DNA of 64,000 nt from HXMU1420-13 sp965249965 (GTDB taxonomy: Bacteria; Bacteroidota; Rhodothermia; Balneolales; Balneolaceae): NCBI GenBank assembly GCA_965249965.1, contig OZ252262.1:620001-684000 (forward strand), written 5' to 3'. Shown in pieces: positions 46,115 through 55,114 of this stretch. A program made the position numbers and the translations under genes. The notes beneath the pieces are model-generated. The model did no database searches. It had not been told where the DNA came from and saw only the letters and a program-made list of their open reading frames with translations. Position 1 is the stretch's first letter, and the number at the start of each line of letters is the position of its first letter.

Positions 46115-46759
46115 ATGCGAGCATTAATTGTGTGCGGTGGAACCCCGCCGACTAAAAAGTTACTAGAATCGGAAATCAAGGCTGCAGATTTAACCATTGG
46201 CGCCGATAGCGGTGGATATGTATTTCTTGGTTTCAAGTATCTACCCGATGTTGTTATTGGAGATTTGGATAGCTTCAAGTACACCAATCATGAAGGCGTT
46301 AATGTTCTTCACGAACCAGATCAGGAAACCAATGATTTAGAAAAAGCCTTGAAATATGCGCTAAAGCAGGGGGCAACTTCATGTGTAGTGCTTGGCACCT
46401 TAGGAAAAAGAATAGACCACACCATTAAAAATCTATCGGTGCTCCTGCAATTTCAGCAGAAATTCGAGTCTGTAATTTTTCGGGATGATTATGGCGATAT
46501 GCTGGTAGCTCAATCACCTTTTAAACCAAATCTTGATCCCGGCACCATCATATCTTTTTTCCCGATTGGCAAGCCAGTGACCGGATTTAGCTCAACCGGA
46601 GTGTTATATCCGCTAAAAAATTCTGCTATCGAAATGGGGGTGCAGGATGGCACTTCCAATGAGATAACCTCAAAAGATGCAACTATTACGTTCGATGATG
46701 GATACCTGGGCGTTTTTATTGGTACAGGTGAAAAGATTAAAAAACAGAAGCGCGACTAG
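46115..46759 (+). CDS. thiN: Thiamine pyrophosphokinase
   Basis: 214 residues. GADSGGYVFLGFKYLPDVVIGDLDSF and QETNDLEKALKYAL, and the loop GTLGKRIDHTIKNLSVL are the TPK catalytic signatures. It converts thiamine to TPP. It is divergent from the DHH gene and convergent with the acyltransferase (gap of two bases). Confidence 0.94.
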   Translation: MRALIVCGGTPPTKKLLESEIKAADLTIGADSGGYVFLGFKYLPDVVIGDLDSFKYTNHEGVNVLHEPDQETNDLEKALKYALKQGATSCVVLGTLGKRIDHTIKNLSVLLQFQQKFESVIFRDDYGDMLVAQSPFKPNLDPGTIISFFPIGKPVTGFSSTGVLYPLKNSAIEMGVQDGTSNEITSKDATITFDDGYLGVFIGTGEKIKKQKRD

Positions 46760-46761
46760 TT

Positions 46762-48015
46762 CTATTTCATAAACTTTCTGAGATCCATGAACGGCTTCTC
46801 GATAAATACAAAGCTGAGATAACTTAACAGCATGGTTGTGAAATAGCTGAGCGCAATGGATAGTACGATTTCCTGCATCGTCAGGAATTCATCCGGCTCC
46901 CAAAAAATGAAATAAAACACAAAGAGACACATGGGGTGCCAGATATAATTTGAATAGGAAAGCTGTGCAAACGGATACCAGAATTTTTTCTCAAGAAAGC
47001 TTTTTAGCAGGACCACTTCTTTAGTTGATAGCAAATACATCAACACTAAAACGGCAATAAGTATCGAGAAAACCGTACGATGAGAAATAATAAAAAAGTG
47101 CCCAAACAGAGAGTCGACTTTAAAGGTTGCTGCCAAAATGATGAGCGTAAAAATTAATAGCGAAACTTCGATTAATGCCACTTTTTTACCAAGCTTCGCA
47201 ATCCATTCGGTAATGACTTGCTTATGATATACGTATAAAAATGCAGCTATAATACCGCAAAGAATTGCCCCAAATCGTGCATACAGCTTATCGTATAAGC
47301 TGCTGAACATATTTTCGTTAAGATCCAGCAAATAAAATTCCTGAATGGATCCGCTTAACACTTCGGGGTTGAAAAGCATCCACCTTAATAGCAGGGAAAA
47401 CACAAGTAGTGCACTTAAAATCGGAATTACTTTTGTTTTGAATTTCATCAGTGGCACAAAAAGGAAGGGAAACAACAGATAAAACTGTTCCTCAACGGCA
47501 AGCGACCACGACCAAAGCATGAACTGATCATTTAGCGGCAGGAAATTGTTGATGTATAACATGTTTGCCCAAATATTGGCGGTATTATCAGGCTGAACTT
47601 TTGTGAATTGTGGTACATAGCCAACATAAATGATGAGCATCGCGATATAGTAGACGGGCATCAGCCTTAAAAAACGGCGTTTATAAAATCGCGTGATATT
47701 GATGCTGTCTTTCTTCTGGTATTCGAGAATAAGCAGGTAGGCAATAAGAAATCCGCTGATCACGAAGAAAACATCAACGGCAAGGGTCCCTCTCCACAAA
47801 AATGCTACCGCAGAAGTTGACTCAAAATAAGCATCAACCTGATCCTCAGGAATAAAGAGCTTTAGCACATATAACACATGAAACCAAAACACCCAGTGAA
47901 ATGAAATGGCACGCAAACTATCTATAAGGCGGATATGACCGTCAAACTCATTGGAAAGCAATGCTTTTGTATTTCGACGAACAGAAAAAAGACCCCTCAA
48001 TTCTTTTGCTTTCAT
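46762..48015 (-). CDS. Membrane acyltransferase 3 (OafA/YrhL-like)
   Basis: 417 residues with about ten membrane segments. IRLIDSLRAISFHWVFWFH holds the conserved H near the start, ISGFLIAYLLILEYQKK and RRFLRLMPVYY follow, and SWSLAVEEQFYLLFPF is a family motif. It O-acylates a sugar or glycan; the substrate is unknown. Confidence 0.9.
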   Translation of the reverse strand: MKAKELRGLFSVRRNTKALLSNEFDGHIRLIDSLRAISFHWVFWFHVLYVLKLFIPEDQVDAYFESTSAVAFLWRGTLAVDVFFVISGFLIAYLLILEYQKKDSINITRFYKRRFLRLMPVYYIAMLIIYVGYVPQFTKVQPDNTANIWANMLYINNFLPLNDQFMLWSWSLAVEEQFYLLFPFLFVPLMKFKTKVIPILSALLVFSLLLRWMLFNPEVLSGSIQEFYLLDLNENMFSSLYDKLYARFGAILCGIIAAFLYVYHKQVITEWIAKLGKKVALIEVSLLIFTLIILAATFKVDSLFGHFFIISHRTVFSILIAVLVLMYLLSTKEVVLLKSFLEKKFWYPFAQLSYSNYIWHPMCLFVFYFIFWEPDEFLTMQEIVLSIALSYFTTMLLSYLSFVFIEKPFMDLRKFMK

Positions 48016-48156
48016 TTTTTATTGAAAATTTATGATTTCAGCCGTTCATTTTTCTTAATATTGCATCTGCAGTACGCTTTCGTCGAAGTATATTTTTATA
48101 TTTACTCAGAGAAAAATAAGAGAACAAAGTTATTCATCAAAGGCAGTTTGATTTAA

Positions 48157-49203
48157 ATGAAACTAAACAGAATTAAATATTTAGCCTGTTTAATCCCACA
48201 TTATGGTGTGGGGCATGCCATTAGAGTAGAAGGTTGGGAAACCTGGCATAGTTTAATTTATCTATTATTACTTCTACCTGTCCTCGAAATCATTATTGGC
48301 AATAAGAAAGAGAATCTCTCCCAAGCACAAGGAATTGTTATCGGGAAAGACCGCTGGTACGATTATTTACTCTATGCTATGGTTTTTTTGAACTATGGCT
48401 TTCTGTTTGTTTGGTTGTACTACATTTCGAATTACGAGCTTGATACCGTCACACTTTGGGGAGGAATTGTTTCGTTCGGCATTCTCAATGGCTCCGTCGG
48501 GATTAATGTAGCCCATGAACTTGGTCACCGAAGTGGAAAGTTTGAACAAAACCTTGCAAAAGCCTTGCTGCTTACCACTTCTTATATGCATTTCTTCATC
48601 GAACATAATCGAGGCCACCACAAACTTGTAAGTACCGATGAAGACCCTGCATCAGCCCGTTATGGTGAAAATCTGTATTTCTTTTGGTTCCGTTCTGTGA
48701 TCTTCAGCTACATTTCTGCGTGGAAACTTGAACACGAGCGTTTAACCAAACAAAAGAAACCGGTTCTTAGCTTTGAAAATGAAATGATTCAGTTTTCTCT
48801 GATCCAGGTCGCTTTTATGCTTGCCATTTATTTGGTGTTTGGAGCAACTGCATTGTATGGATTTGTTTTTGCTTCGCTGATTGGCATCCTGTTACTCGAA
48901 ACCGTGAATTATATTCAGCATTATGGGCTAACCCGTAATTTTGATGAAAATAAATCCAGATACGAAAAAGTTGGGTATCACCACTCCTGGGATTGCTCGT
49001 ATCCACTTGGCAGAATTATGTTATTCGAGCTTAGCCGCCACTCCGACCATCATCACAAAGCCAGCAAAAAGTATCAAGTTTTAGATCATCACGAGGAAAG
49101 TCCACAGATGCCCACCGGTTATACCGGGATGATTACACTCGCGTTATTGCCGCCTTTATTCTTTTGGATAATGAACCCGCTCGTTAAAAAATATACTTCC
49201 TGA
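48157..49203 (+). CDS. AlkB-like alkane 1-monooxygenase
   Basis: 348 residues, membrane di-iron hydroxylase. All His motifs are present: HELGHR, EHNRGHHK, the AlkB signature NYIQHYGL, and SRHSDHHHKASKKYQVL. It oxidises terminal carbons of alkanes or fatty chains. A rubredoxin gene, usually needed for electrons, is not seen nearby. Confidence 0.92.
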   Translation: MKLNRIKYLACLIPHYGVGHAIRVEGWETWHSLIYLLLLLPVLEIIIGNKKENLSQAQGIVIGKDRWYDYLLYAMVFLNYGFLFVWLYYISNYELDTVTLWGGIVSFGILNGSVGINVAHELGHRSGKFEQNLAKALLLTTSYMHFFIEHNRGHHKLVSTDEDPASARYGENLYFFWFRSVIFSYISAWKLEHERLTKQKKPVLSFENEMIQFSLIQVAFMLAIYLVFGATALYGFVFASLIGILLLETVNYIQHYGLTRNFDENKSRYEKVGYHHSWDCSYPLGRIMLFELSRHSDHHHKASKKYQVLDHHEESPQMPTGYTGMITLALLPPLFFWIMNPLVKKYTS

Positions 49204-49205
49204 TT

Positions 49206-49766
49206 ATGGCGTGGGGCGTCTATAGTTGGCTGATAATACTTGGTATAACAGAGGGCGCCATTTCTTACTGGAAGCGATCCAAATCACAAAGCCGAAAAAC
49301 TACGGCAGATCGCTTTTCCTTACTTGTTTTATGGATTACAGTGCCGACTTGTATTGGATTAAGCGTAATAATCACTGAACTAGCTGCAACGAAAGTACCC
49401 CTTAATGAGATTTTTTACATCGGATTAGCCCTTTCAATTATTGGGAGTGTAATCCGCTGGAGTGCCATTGCACAACTTAAGCAGGCATTTACGGTGGATG
49501 TAAGCATTGTATCAGATCATCAGCTTACAACAACCGGAGTATATACCTTATTACGGCATCCCAGCTATACCGGCTTGCTGTTGAATTATGTGGGAGCGTG
49601 GATTGCGCTGCAAAATATATATCTGCTTTTATGTTGCTCCATCGCCGTATTTATCGCGGTTAGCTATAGAATTTCCGTAGAAGAAAAAGTGCTGCTGTCG
49701 GAATTTGGCGCGGAGTATGAACATTTTATAAAAAGCACCAAGAAGCTCATTCCCTTCATTTATTGA
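49206..49766 (+). CDS. Isoprenylcysteine carboxyl methyltransferase family protein
   Basis: 186 residues, four to five membrane segments. LTTTGVYTLLRHPSYTGLLL and EEKVLLSEFGAEYEHF are typical of the ICMT/phospholipid methyltransferase family, using SAM. The substrate in bacteria is usually unknown. It starts two bases after alkB, so it is probably co-transcribed. Confidence 0.87.
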   Translation: MAWGVYSWLIILGITEGAISYWKRSKSQSRKTTADRFSLLVLWITVPTCIGLSVIITELAATKVPLNEIFYIGLALSIIGSVIRWSAIAQLKQAFTVDVSIVSDHQLTTTGVYTLLRHPSYTGLLLNYVGAWIALQNIYLLLCCSIAVFIAVSYRISVEEKVLLSEFGAEYEHFIKSTKKLIPFIY

Positions 49767-49855
49767 TTCTTTTTTTGTCCGTTCGATTTAGTTCGAAATT
49801 TGAGCTTCATTTCCCTATTCTTATCCAATAATCGACAAACTATTACGCAGAACTC

Positions 49856-51190
49856 ATGCATCATTTACACCGCGAAAAACTATTCTCTTTATTCGATGAC
49901 AATCAAAGTGGAGCTGTTTACATACAAGGCGCAGACACCATGTATCGATATGGGACCGATTATGAGTTCCCTTTTCGTCAGGAATCGAATTTTTGGTATC
50001 TCACGGGAGCAAATGAAGCTGAATGTGCACTAATCCTGGATTTAAAAACCGAGGAATATCATCTTTTTGTACCGGAGCGCGATGCACAATACGCAGTATG
50101 GCACGGTTATGTAAAAACCAGGGAGCAATATCAGGAAGAATACAAGCCTGACCATCTGCACTATTCGAATGAGATTTTAACCGTGTTGAAGTCGCTGAAT
50201 CCCGAGACGGTGTATTGTTTAACGGAAGAACAAGCTGAGTTCCTCGAAGATTTGAGTCGAGATTTTAAAGTAGACACCGAAACACTTACCGATGCACTTA
50301 CTTATTGCCGAGTGATAAAAACGGAATGGGAATTAGATCAAATGCGGGAAGCCTGCCGCGTGAATGACGAGGCGTATGTTGAGGTGATGAAGGCCATCAA
50401 ACCGGGAATGTATGAGTATGAAGTAAAAGCCATTTTTAATCAGGTTCAGTTAAGAAATGGACTTCTACAGGATGCGTATAACGGAATTTTTGCGGGTGGA
50501 GTAAATGCATCCATCTTACACTACGTGGAAAACAAAGACCAGATTAACGATGGCGATTTATTTTTGATGGACGCCGGATTTGAGTGCAATGGGTACGCCG
50601 CTGATTATACCCGTACTTTTCCCGTAAACGGCAAATTCACACAAATTCAGGCCGATATTTACCAAACCGTCTTAAATGCACACACCGAGGTTATTGAATC
50701 GATTCGGCCGGGAGTTAAAATGGAAGATCTCCACCTGATGGCTGCCCGGATAATGATGGGAGGGCTAAAACATCTTGGAATCGTTAAGGGGACCATCGAT
50801 GATATTATGGAAAACAATATTTTTGCCTTGTTTTTCCCGCATGGCCTTGGTCACTTTTTAGGGCTTGATACGCATGATGTGGGTGGATATCCAAAAGGAG
50901 TAGAACGCATTGATCGACCGGGGATTCAATTCTTACGAGCGAGAAGAGAACTTCAGCCGGGAATGGTGATCACCATTGAGCCGGGCATTTACTTTGTTCC
51001 CGCCGTGCTTGAACCTGCCATGGCGGATCCCGAGCAAGCAAAATTCTTGAATATCGAGAAAGTAACATCATTACTCGGTTTTGGTGGTGTTCGGATTGAG
51101 GATGACATCGCCGTTACTGAAACGGGTTTCGAAAATCTTACGAATGTCCCGAAAGAAATCAGTGAGATTGAAGCGTTGATGGCGGGGTAG
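49856..51190 (+). CDS. pepP: Xaa-Pro aminopeptidase (M24)
   Basis: 444 residues. N-terminal aminopeptidase P domain (about 5-135), then the pita-bread M24 domain with metal ligands in FLMDAGFECNGYAADYTRTFP, HGLGHFLGLDTHDVG and TIEPGIYFVP. It removes N-terminal residues before proline. It ends before the repeat-rich region that precedes the integron. Confidence 0.95.
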   Translation: MHHLHREKLFSLFDDNQSGAVYIQGADTMYRYGTDYEFPFRQESNFWYLTGANEAECALILDLKTEEYHLFVPERDAQYAVWHGYVKTREQYQEEYKPDHLHYSNEILTVLKSLNPETVYCLTEEQAEFLEDLSRDFKVDTETLTDALTYCRVIKTEWELDQMREACRVNDEAYVEVMKAIKPGMYEYEVKAIFNQVQLRNGLLQDAYNGIFAGGVNASILHYVENKDQINDGDLFLMDAGFECNGYAADYTRTFPVNGKFTQIQADIYQTVLNAHTEVIESIRPGVKMEDLHLMAARIMMGGLKHLGIVKGTIDDIMENNIFALFFPHGLGHFLGLDTHDVGGYPKGVERIDRPGIQFLRARRELQPGMVITIEPGIYFVPAVLEPAMADPEQAKFLNIEKVTSLLGFGGVRIEDDIAVTETGFENLTNVPKEISEIEALMAG

Positions 51191-51246
51191 TGACCCGTCT
51201 CTGTCTCTTTTCCTCGATCCAGCCGTGTTCTGACCCCTCTCTGTCT

Positions 51247-51266
51247 CTCCCCTGAGACCAGGGGAG
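51247..51266. repeat. Perfect hairpin
   Basis: CTCCCCTG-AGAC-CAGGGGAG, 8-bp stem and 4-base loop, 57 bases after the peptidase stop. There is no T run, so it is more likely a dispersed palindrome than a terminator. Confidence 0.6.
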
Positions 51267-51305
51267 AAGACGCTCTAAACCAATCCAAATCGATAACAAG
51301 GCGTC

Positions 51306-51329
51306 TCCCTCCCTAGACGTAGGGAGGGA
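51306..51329. repeat. Perfect hairpin
   Basis: Ten-base arms TCCCTCCCTA and TAGGGAGGGA around GACG. It is similar in style to the hairpin at 51247 and probably belongs to the same kind of intergenic repeat. Confidence 0.6.
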
Positions 51330-51509
51330 ACAAGGGTGGGTCAGAAATCCTAAAAAAAACCTGCTTCTCTCACCACTCTCTATCTCTTTTCCTCGATCCA
51401 GCAACAAGTTTTTTGTTCACATGTCGAAGAAGGTGCCTGAGCTTGTCGAAGGCCCGTCTTGATCTTGCTACATTGTTGAGGCTTTCCTTCCTTTTTTGTA
51501 ATTCACGGG

Positions 51510-51685
51510 CTCCTCGCAATGACCGCCAGAAAAACCAAAGCCCGTCATCACGAGGAGGCTTGGTTCATGATTGGCAGTGTACGAACTCGACGACGTGATC
51601 TCCTCGTTCCAACCGCTTTCCCGAGATTGCCACGTCGATATTTTGCTTTCCCTTTTCATTGTTCACGGACTCCTCGCAATGACCG
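51510..51685. repeat. REP-like palindromic repeat, copy 1
   Basis: About 176 bases, starting and ending with CTCCTCGCAATGACC and containing the inverse GTCATCACGAGGAG in the middle. It is a near-identical direct copy of 52085-52261. It lies just downstream of the GIY-YIG gene end. Confidence 0.7.
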
Positions 51686-51688
51686 TTC

Positions 51689-52003
51689 TTATAAAGGTCG
51701 ATAATTGTCCGGATATAAATCCTCAAACAAATCTCGCCATTCTGAATTAGTAGCATTTATCAGATCAATTTTTTTATTCCTTGAACCTGCCTTTATCTGC
51801 TTCTCTCGTTTTATTGCATAATCGATTATATGCGGACCTTCAAAATAGACCAACTTATCTACGTTATACTTTGTAGTAAAACCTTTGATCATCTTTTTTT
51901 TGTGTTGAATCATACGATTAATCAAATCAGTAGTAACCCCAGTATACAGCACATTATGGTGCTTATTTGTCAGGATATATACATATGCGTCTTTTGAGTT
52001 CAT
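51689..52003 (-). CDS. GIY-YIG nuclease-like protein
   Basis: 104 residues from the ATG at 52003 (MNSKDAYVYILTN follows). The open frame continues upstream but only through repeat sequence. GIY-YIG motif YVYILTN ... LYTGVTTDLINRM, then a YFEG segment and the conserved catalytic Glu in AIKREKQIKAGSR. It resembles the small UvrC-N-like group (URI/YhbQ-type). It stands between two copies of the same palindromic repeat and next to an integron integrase gene. Confidence 0.85.
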   Translation of the reverse strand: MNSKDAYVYILTNKHHNVLYTGVTTDLINRMIQHKKKMIKGFTTKYNVDKLVYFEGPHIIDYAIKREKQIKAGSRNKKIDLINATNSEWRDLFEDLYPDNYRPL

Positions 52004-52084
52004 AAAAATGCTTTTTTTTTGAAGATTGCCATATTCACAAGATTGCCGCGTCGATATTTTGTTTGCCTCATCACTATTCAAAAG

Positions 52085-52261
52085 CTCCTCGCAATGACCA
52101 CCAGAAAAACCAAAGCCCGTCATTACGAGGAGGCTTGGTTAATGATTGGTTTTTGTGCGAACTCGACGACGTGATCTCCTCGATCTAGCTATATTCACGA
52201 TTTTGCCACATCGATTTTTTGCTTTCCCTTTTCATTGTTCTCGAGCTCCTCGCAATGACTG
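52085..52261. repeat. REP-like palindromic repeat, copy 2
   Basis: A direct copy of the repeat at 51510, with inner GTCATTACGAGGAG and terminal CTCCTCGCAATGAC. It ends 14 bases from the end of the integrase gene. A further partial copy (GATTGCCGCGTCGATATTTTG) lies at about 52042-52062. Confidence 0.7.
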
Positions 52262-52275
52262 TATTGCGGTGAAAC

Positions 52276-53238
52276 TTAGATCATGTCTACCGGTGATTTC
52301 AAATAATTACCCCCTTTGTTTATCACGTGTGTGTAGATCATGGTCGTTTTAAGGTTTTTGTGGCCAAGTAATTCCTGCACGGTTCTGATGTCGTAGCCTG
52401 AGATGAGTAGTTGTGTTGCAAAACTATGCCGAAAGGTATGGGCCGATACTTTTTTTACGATCCCGGCTTGCTGTGCGGCTTTTTTTATGGATTTGTTCAC
52501 GAATCTATCCGAGAGATGATACCGGTGTTCCTTTCCTGACCTTGGATCGACGGATCGTTTCGTGGATGGAAATACATATTGCCATCTTAACTGTTTGTCT
52601 TCTTTGGGATATTTTTTGTGCAATGCTTTTGGTAGCAACGCAGCACCATGGCCATGTTGGCGATCACGTTGGTGAAGCAGGGTAACTTTCTGTATCTGAT
52701 CCTTTAGTAACGGGATGCACTTTTTAGGCAATAACGTGACCCGATCTCTATTCCCTTTTCCGGATCGTACCCAAAGTTGTTCGAATTCGAAATCGACATC
52801 CTGAACTCGTAAGCGTAGACATTCCGAAATTCTCATCCCTGAACCGTACAGCAGTAACGCGATCAGCTTCGGAACACCTTCCAATGTGTTCAAAATACCC
52901 GAAGCCTCTTCATGGGAAAGAACCACCGGTAGGTGTGCTGGTTTTTTCGCACGTTGAAGGTTTTGCAGATGCAGGCTTTTAGAACCCAATACCTGTTTAT
53001 ATAAAAACACCAACGCGGAAAGGGCCTGATTTTGGGTAGATGCGGCCACGTTTTCACTATTCGCCAGATGATTCAAGAACTTTTCGATGTCTTTATCCCC
53101 AAGATCATCGGGGTGTATGGTGCCGTGAAATCTCACGTATCGAACAATCCAGCCTATATAAGATTGCTCGGTTCTGTAACTGTAATTTCTTCGCCTGATT
53201 TCCTGACGAACTCTTTCGAGCAGTGCAGATTTACCCAT
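52276..53238 (-). CDS. intI: Integron integrase IntI
   Basis: 320 residues, a tyrosine recombinase. Catalytic residues: R136 (GSGMRISE), K161 (SGKGNRDR), H267 and R270 (HTFRHSF), H293 (LLGHKN) and Y302 (MIYTHV). Between the second and third patches it has the additional IntI-specific segment (about 204-235: PKALHKKYPKEDKQLRWQ, then YVFPSTKRSVDPRSGK), which separates IntI from XerC/D. It recognises folded single-stranded attC sites and inserts or removes cassettes. It is divergent from the cassette array, as in all standard integrons, and the catalytic set is intact. Confidence 0.97.
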   Translation of the reverse strand: MGKSALLERVRQEIRRRNYSYRTEQSYIGWIVRYVRFHGTIHPDDLGDKDIEKFLNHLANSENVAASTQNQALSALVFLYKQVLGSKSLHLQNLQRAKKPAHLPVVLSHEEASGILNTLEGVPKLIALLLYGSGMRISECLRLRVQDVDFEFEQLWVRSGKGNRDRVTLLPKKCIPLLKDQIQKVTLLHQRDRQHGHGAALLPKALHKKYPKEDKQLRWQYVFPSTKRSVDPRSGKEHRYHLSDRFVNKSIKKAAQQAGIVKKVSAHTFRHSFATQLLISGYDIRTVQELLGHKNLKTTMIYTHVINKGGNYLKSPVDMI

Positions 53239-53252
53239 TAGTACTTGGTTTA

Positions 53253-53281
53253 ATTATAACAATGTTTATTTTATATGACCA
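53253..53281 (-). promoter_or_regulatory. Candidate intI promoter
   Basis: On the minus strand, TGGTCA (53276-53281), a 17-base gap, and TATAAT (53253-53258) lie 15 bases before the intI start. The -10 is perfect; the -35 matches TTGACA at four of six bases. Confidence 0.4.
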
Positions 53282-53389
53282 CTGGGCGGGGAAGTCCTTA
53301 CATTTTTTTTTGAGGTTATCGGAACCAAGTGCGTGAAATCTGTTCCGTTTACCTCCTGAGAAGTGGCTTTTTGGGCGAATAAAAGTGAT

Positions 53390-53450
53390 TCAAGGATGTT
53401 ATACGAACACCCTGCGTTTCCACCCGTTCGGATAATAATATGTTATACCT
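53390..53450 (+). other. attI recombination site (proposed)
   Basis: ATGTTATAC occurs at 53396-53404 and again at 53440-53448. I place the cassette junction at G53442^T53443, because the following bases (GTTATAC then CTTTTA) resemble the start of homologous cassette 20 (GTTATAC then GTTTTAC). The other copy may be an accessory IntI-binding repeat. The junction is inferred, not shown. Confidence 0.6.
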
Positions 53451-53763
53451 TTTAAAATTGGAACCAAGATCAAATAAAATAATTCTTACTGGTATCGGGT
53501 ATCTATTTGGAATAGTTGGAACCATTGTATTACCCGCCATTCAGTTATACTTAGTCATGAATTATATGGAACAAAATATTGATCCTACTTTGGTTTTAGA
53601 AAAATTTGAGTTTTTAAAAAATGATTTATGGTTTGCTTTAACCATTTACCCAATATCTGCTTGTTTTGTAATTCTTGTTTTCTGGGTAAATACAAAAATA
53701 ACCTTTAAGGTTGCCGACATACTGGATTCCATTTTCATTGATAGCAAAAAAACGTCAAATTAA
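53440..53763 (+). CDS. Cassette 1: small membrane protein
   Basis: 107 residues if started at the ATG 53440, which belongs to attI; 101 residues if started at TTG 53458. Two membrane segments (about 18-42 and 69-89) with a short polar loop (MNYMEQNIDPTLVLEKFEF) and a polar tail. Function unknown. It is homologous to cassette 20 at the window end (VLPAIQLYLVMNYMEQNIDP against VLPIFELNYLMAYLEQSVDP). Confidence 0.75.
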   Translation: MLYLLKLEPRSNKIILTGIGYLFGIVGTIVLPAIQLYLVMNYMEQNIDPTLVLEKFEFLKNDLWFALTIYPISACFVILVFWVNTKITFKVADILDSIFIDSKKTSN

Positions 53764-53772
53764 AACAAGGTA

Positions 53773-53857
53773 TAACAAGCGTTTCAAGTCGGACTCGTTT
53801 AGGGTTCGGAACTTTAATAATTAAAACCAGACTCGCCGCTTAAACGCCGGGTCGTTA
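53773..53857 (+). repeat. attC 1 (85 nt, short class)
   Basis: TAACAAGCGTTTCAAGTCGGACTCG to the R' end CGTTAG, with an extra T in the left arm. It closes cassette 1 (53443-53854). Confidence 0.95.
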
Positions 53858-53871
53858 GTGGGCTTAACCAC

Positions 53872-54465
53872 ATGAGAAAACTTCTTTCAATATCTTTCTT
53901 CTTTTTACTTTGCTCTTGTGGTACAATTTCTCTGGAAGAAGATCCAATTGTTAAGAAGCATTTTTCTGAATATGAAATAACTTATCTCGATTCTATTTTG
54001 ACATTCTTTGATAATGAAGTAGTTAAACAGACTCCTAGTGCTGATTTTTTTTCCAGCTACGAAGAGCTATTTCTAAATATAAAGGAATCCCTAGATCGTG
54101 AGTACCCATCTTTTCCAATGGACATCGATAAGCAACGGTTAGACAATCTCTTTTCAACTATTCCTGAATCATTTCACGAAAAGTTGTGGTACACAAAATA
54201 TTCCTACAATTCAGAAACCGAGGATTCAACTTATTTTAGAGGTTTGATTTCATCAGGCATATACTCTTCTTTTTTGAAAAGTGCTTCAGAAAAAAATTCT
54301 TTTTTGAATGAGTATCTTAGTGATTTAAGAGATGGAGCTTCAATTACTCCAAGTATGACGGCTCAAATGCTTCTATTTCCTGAAAAATTAAATATTAAGA
54401 AAGAACGAGAGCGATTAATATATGCTATACATTTTATCACATTATACAGGCCATCAGCCCACTAA
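53872..54465 (+). CDS. Cassette 2: lipoprotein
   Basis: 197 residues. The N-terminus has a hydrophobic core and a lipobox-type LCSC (Cys16), so it should be a membrane-anchored lipoprotein. The rest is polar, mainly helical, unlike any family I know. The stop codon TAA is the first three bases of attC 2. Confidence 0.8.
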   Translation: MRKLLSISFFFLLCSCGTISLEEDPIVKKHFSEYEITYLDSILTFFDNEVVKQTPSADFFSSYEELFLNIKESLDREYPSFPMDIDKQRLDNLFSTIPESFHEKLWYTKYSYNSETEDSTYFRGLISSGIYSSFLKSASEKNSFLNEYLSDLRDGASITPSMTAQMLLFPEKLNIKKERERLIYAIHFITLYRPSAH

Positions 54466-54546
54466 CAAGCGTTTCAAGCGGACTCGGACGGAGTCCCGAA
54501 CTTTAATATTTAAAACTCGGCTCGCCGCTTAAACGCCGGGTCGTTA
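54463..54546 (+). repeat. attC 2 (84 nt, short class)
   Basis: Closes cassette 2 (53855-54543). The local inner hairpin is weak. Confidence 0.95.
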
Positions 54547-54572
54547 TGTAGCCTCAAAATCGATAAGCTTAA

Positions 54573-54965
54573 ATGGAAAACACTGTATCTGAAGAAGCAA
54601 AACCAAAAAGACATGGATGTTTAACTACTTTTCTTGTCTTTATGATTATTACAAATTCTGCTGTTGCAATACTTTATCTATTTAGCACAGAAAATGTTGC
54701 ATCAAATTGGCCAAATGCTTCACCTGATACTTTCATCTTATTAGGGTTAGCTAGTCTTTTAAACATTGGATTTGCAATTGCCCTCTTAAACTGGAAAAGA
54801 TGGGGATTTATTGGTTTTGCTATCAGTGCCATAATTATTTTTGGCATCAACATTTCAATCGGTGTTGGGTTAGGACAGGCTTTACTTGGATTAGCAGGCG
54901 TGGCAATTTTATATTGGACACTTCAGATGGGAAAGGATAGAAAAGCATGGCCTCATTTAGAGTAA
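54573..54965 (+). CDS. Cassette 3: membrane protein
   Basis: 130 residues with about four hydrophobic segments (17-35, 49-67, 77-92, 95-115) and KRHGCLTT at the front. Function unknown. The core ALLNWKRWGFIGFAISA resembles AILNFKKFGFWGFILTQ of cassette 9, so the two may be distant relatives. Confidence 0.8.
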   Translation: MENTVSEEAKPKRHGCLTTFLVFMIITNSAVAILYLFSTENVASNWPNASPDTFILLGLASLLNIGFAIALLNWKRWGFIGFAISAIIIFGINISIGVGLGQALLGLAGVAILYWTLQMGKDRKAWPHLE

Positions 54966-54974
54966 ATGGCTACA

Positions 54975-55097
54975 TAACAAGCGTTTCAAGCGGACTCCCC
55001 GCCTGTCCACAGGTTTGTGGACGCGGGGCAGGCGAACTTGGCTTAAAGCTTTTAACTTAAATCAACTACGGCTCGCCGCTTAAACGCCGGGTCGTTA
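54975..55097 (+). repeat. attC 3 (123 nt, with inserted palindrome)
   Basis: Carries a nested hairpin at 54997-55028 (CCCCGC, bulge CT, GTCCACA, loop GGTT, TGTGGAC, GCGGGG) in the variable region. Closes cassette 3 (54544-55094). It differs from attC 4 at about four bases. Confidence 0.93.
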
Positions 55098-55114
55098 TGC
55101 AAACAAAAGATCGG

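Larger units (their letters stand above)
51191..51688. other. Repeat-rich gene-free stretch
   Basis: No credible gene. A sequence of about 25 bases around TCTTTTCCTCGATCCAGC occurs twice (near 51210 and 51387). Two perfect hairpins and one copy of a 176-base palindromic repeat are listed separately. The open frames here are artefacts of the repeats. Confidence 0.6.

Noticed and set aside
51247..51329. Terminators after pepP
   Set aside because: The stems are perfect but are not followed by T runs on either strand, so a repeat origin is more likely.
51413..51598. Small ORFs in the repeat region before the integron
   Set aside because: They are repeat translations (several frames, both strands) without RBS.
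52004..52123. N-terminal extension of the GIY-YIG protein
   Set aside because: The added residues are encoded by the palindromic repeat. The domain starts properly at the ATG 52003.
52276..53238. Phage integrase or XerC/D recombinase
   Set aside because: The segment at about residues 204-235 and the adjoining attC array are specific for IntI.
53396..53404. Cassette junction at the upstream ATGTTATAC copy
   Set aside because: It would leave a 44-base segment with no attC before the next copy. Similarity with cassette 20 favours 53442/53443.
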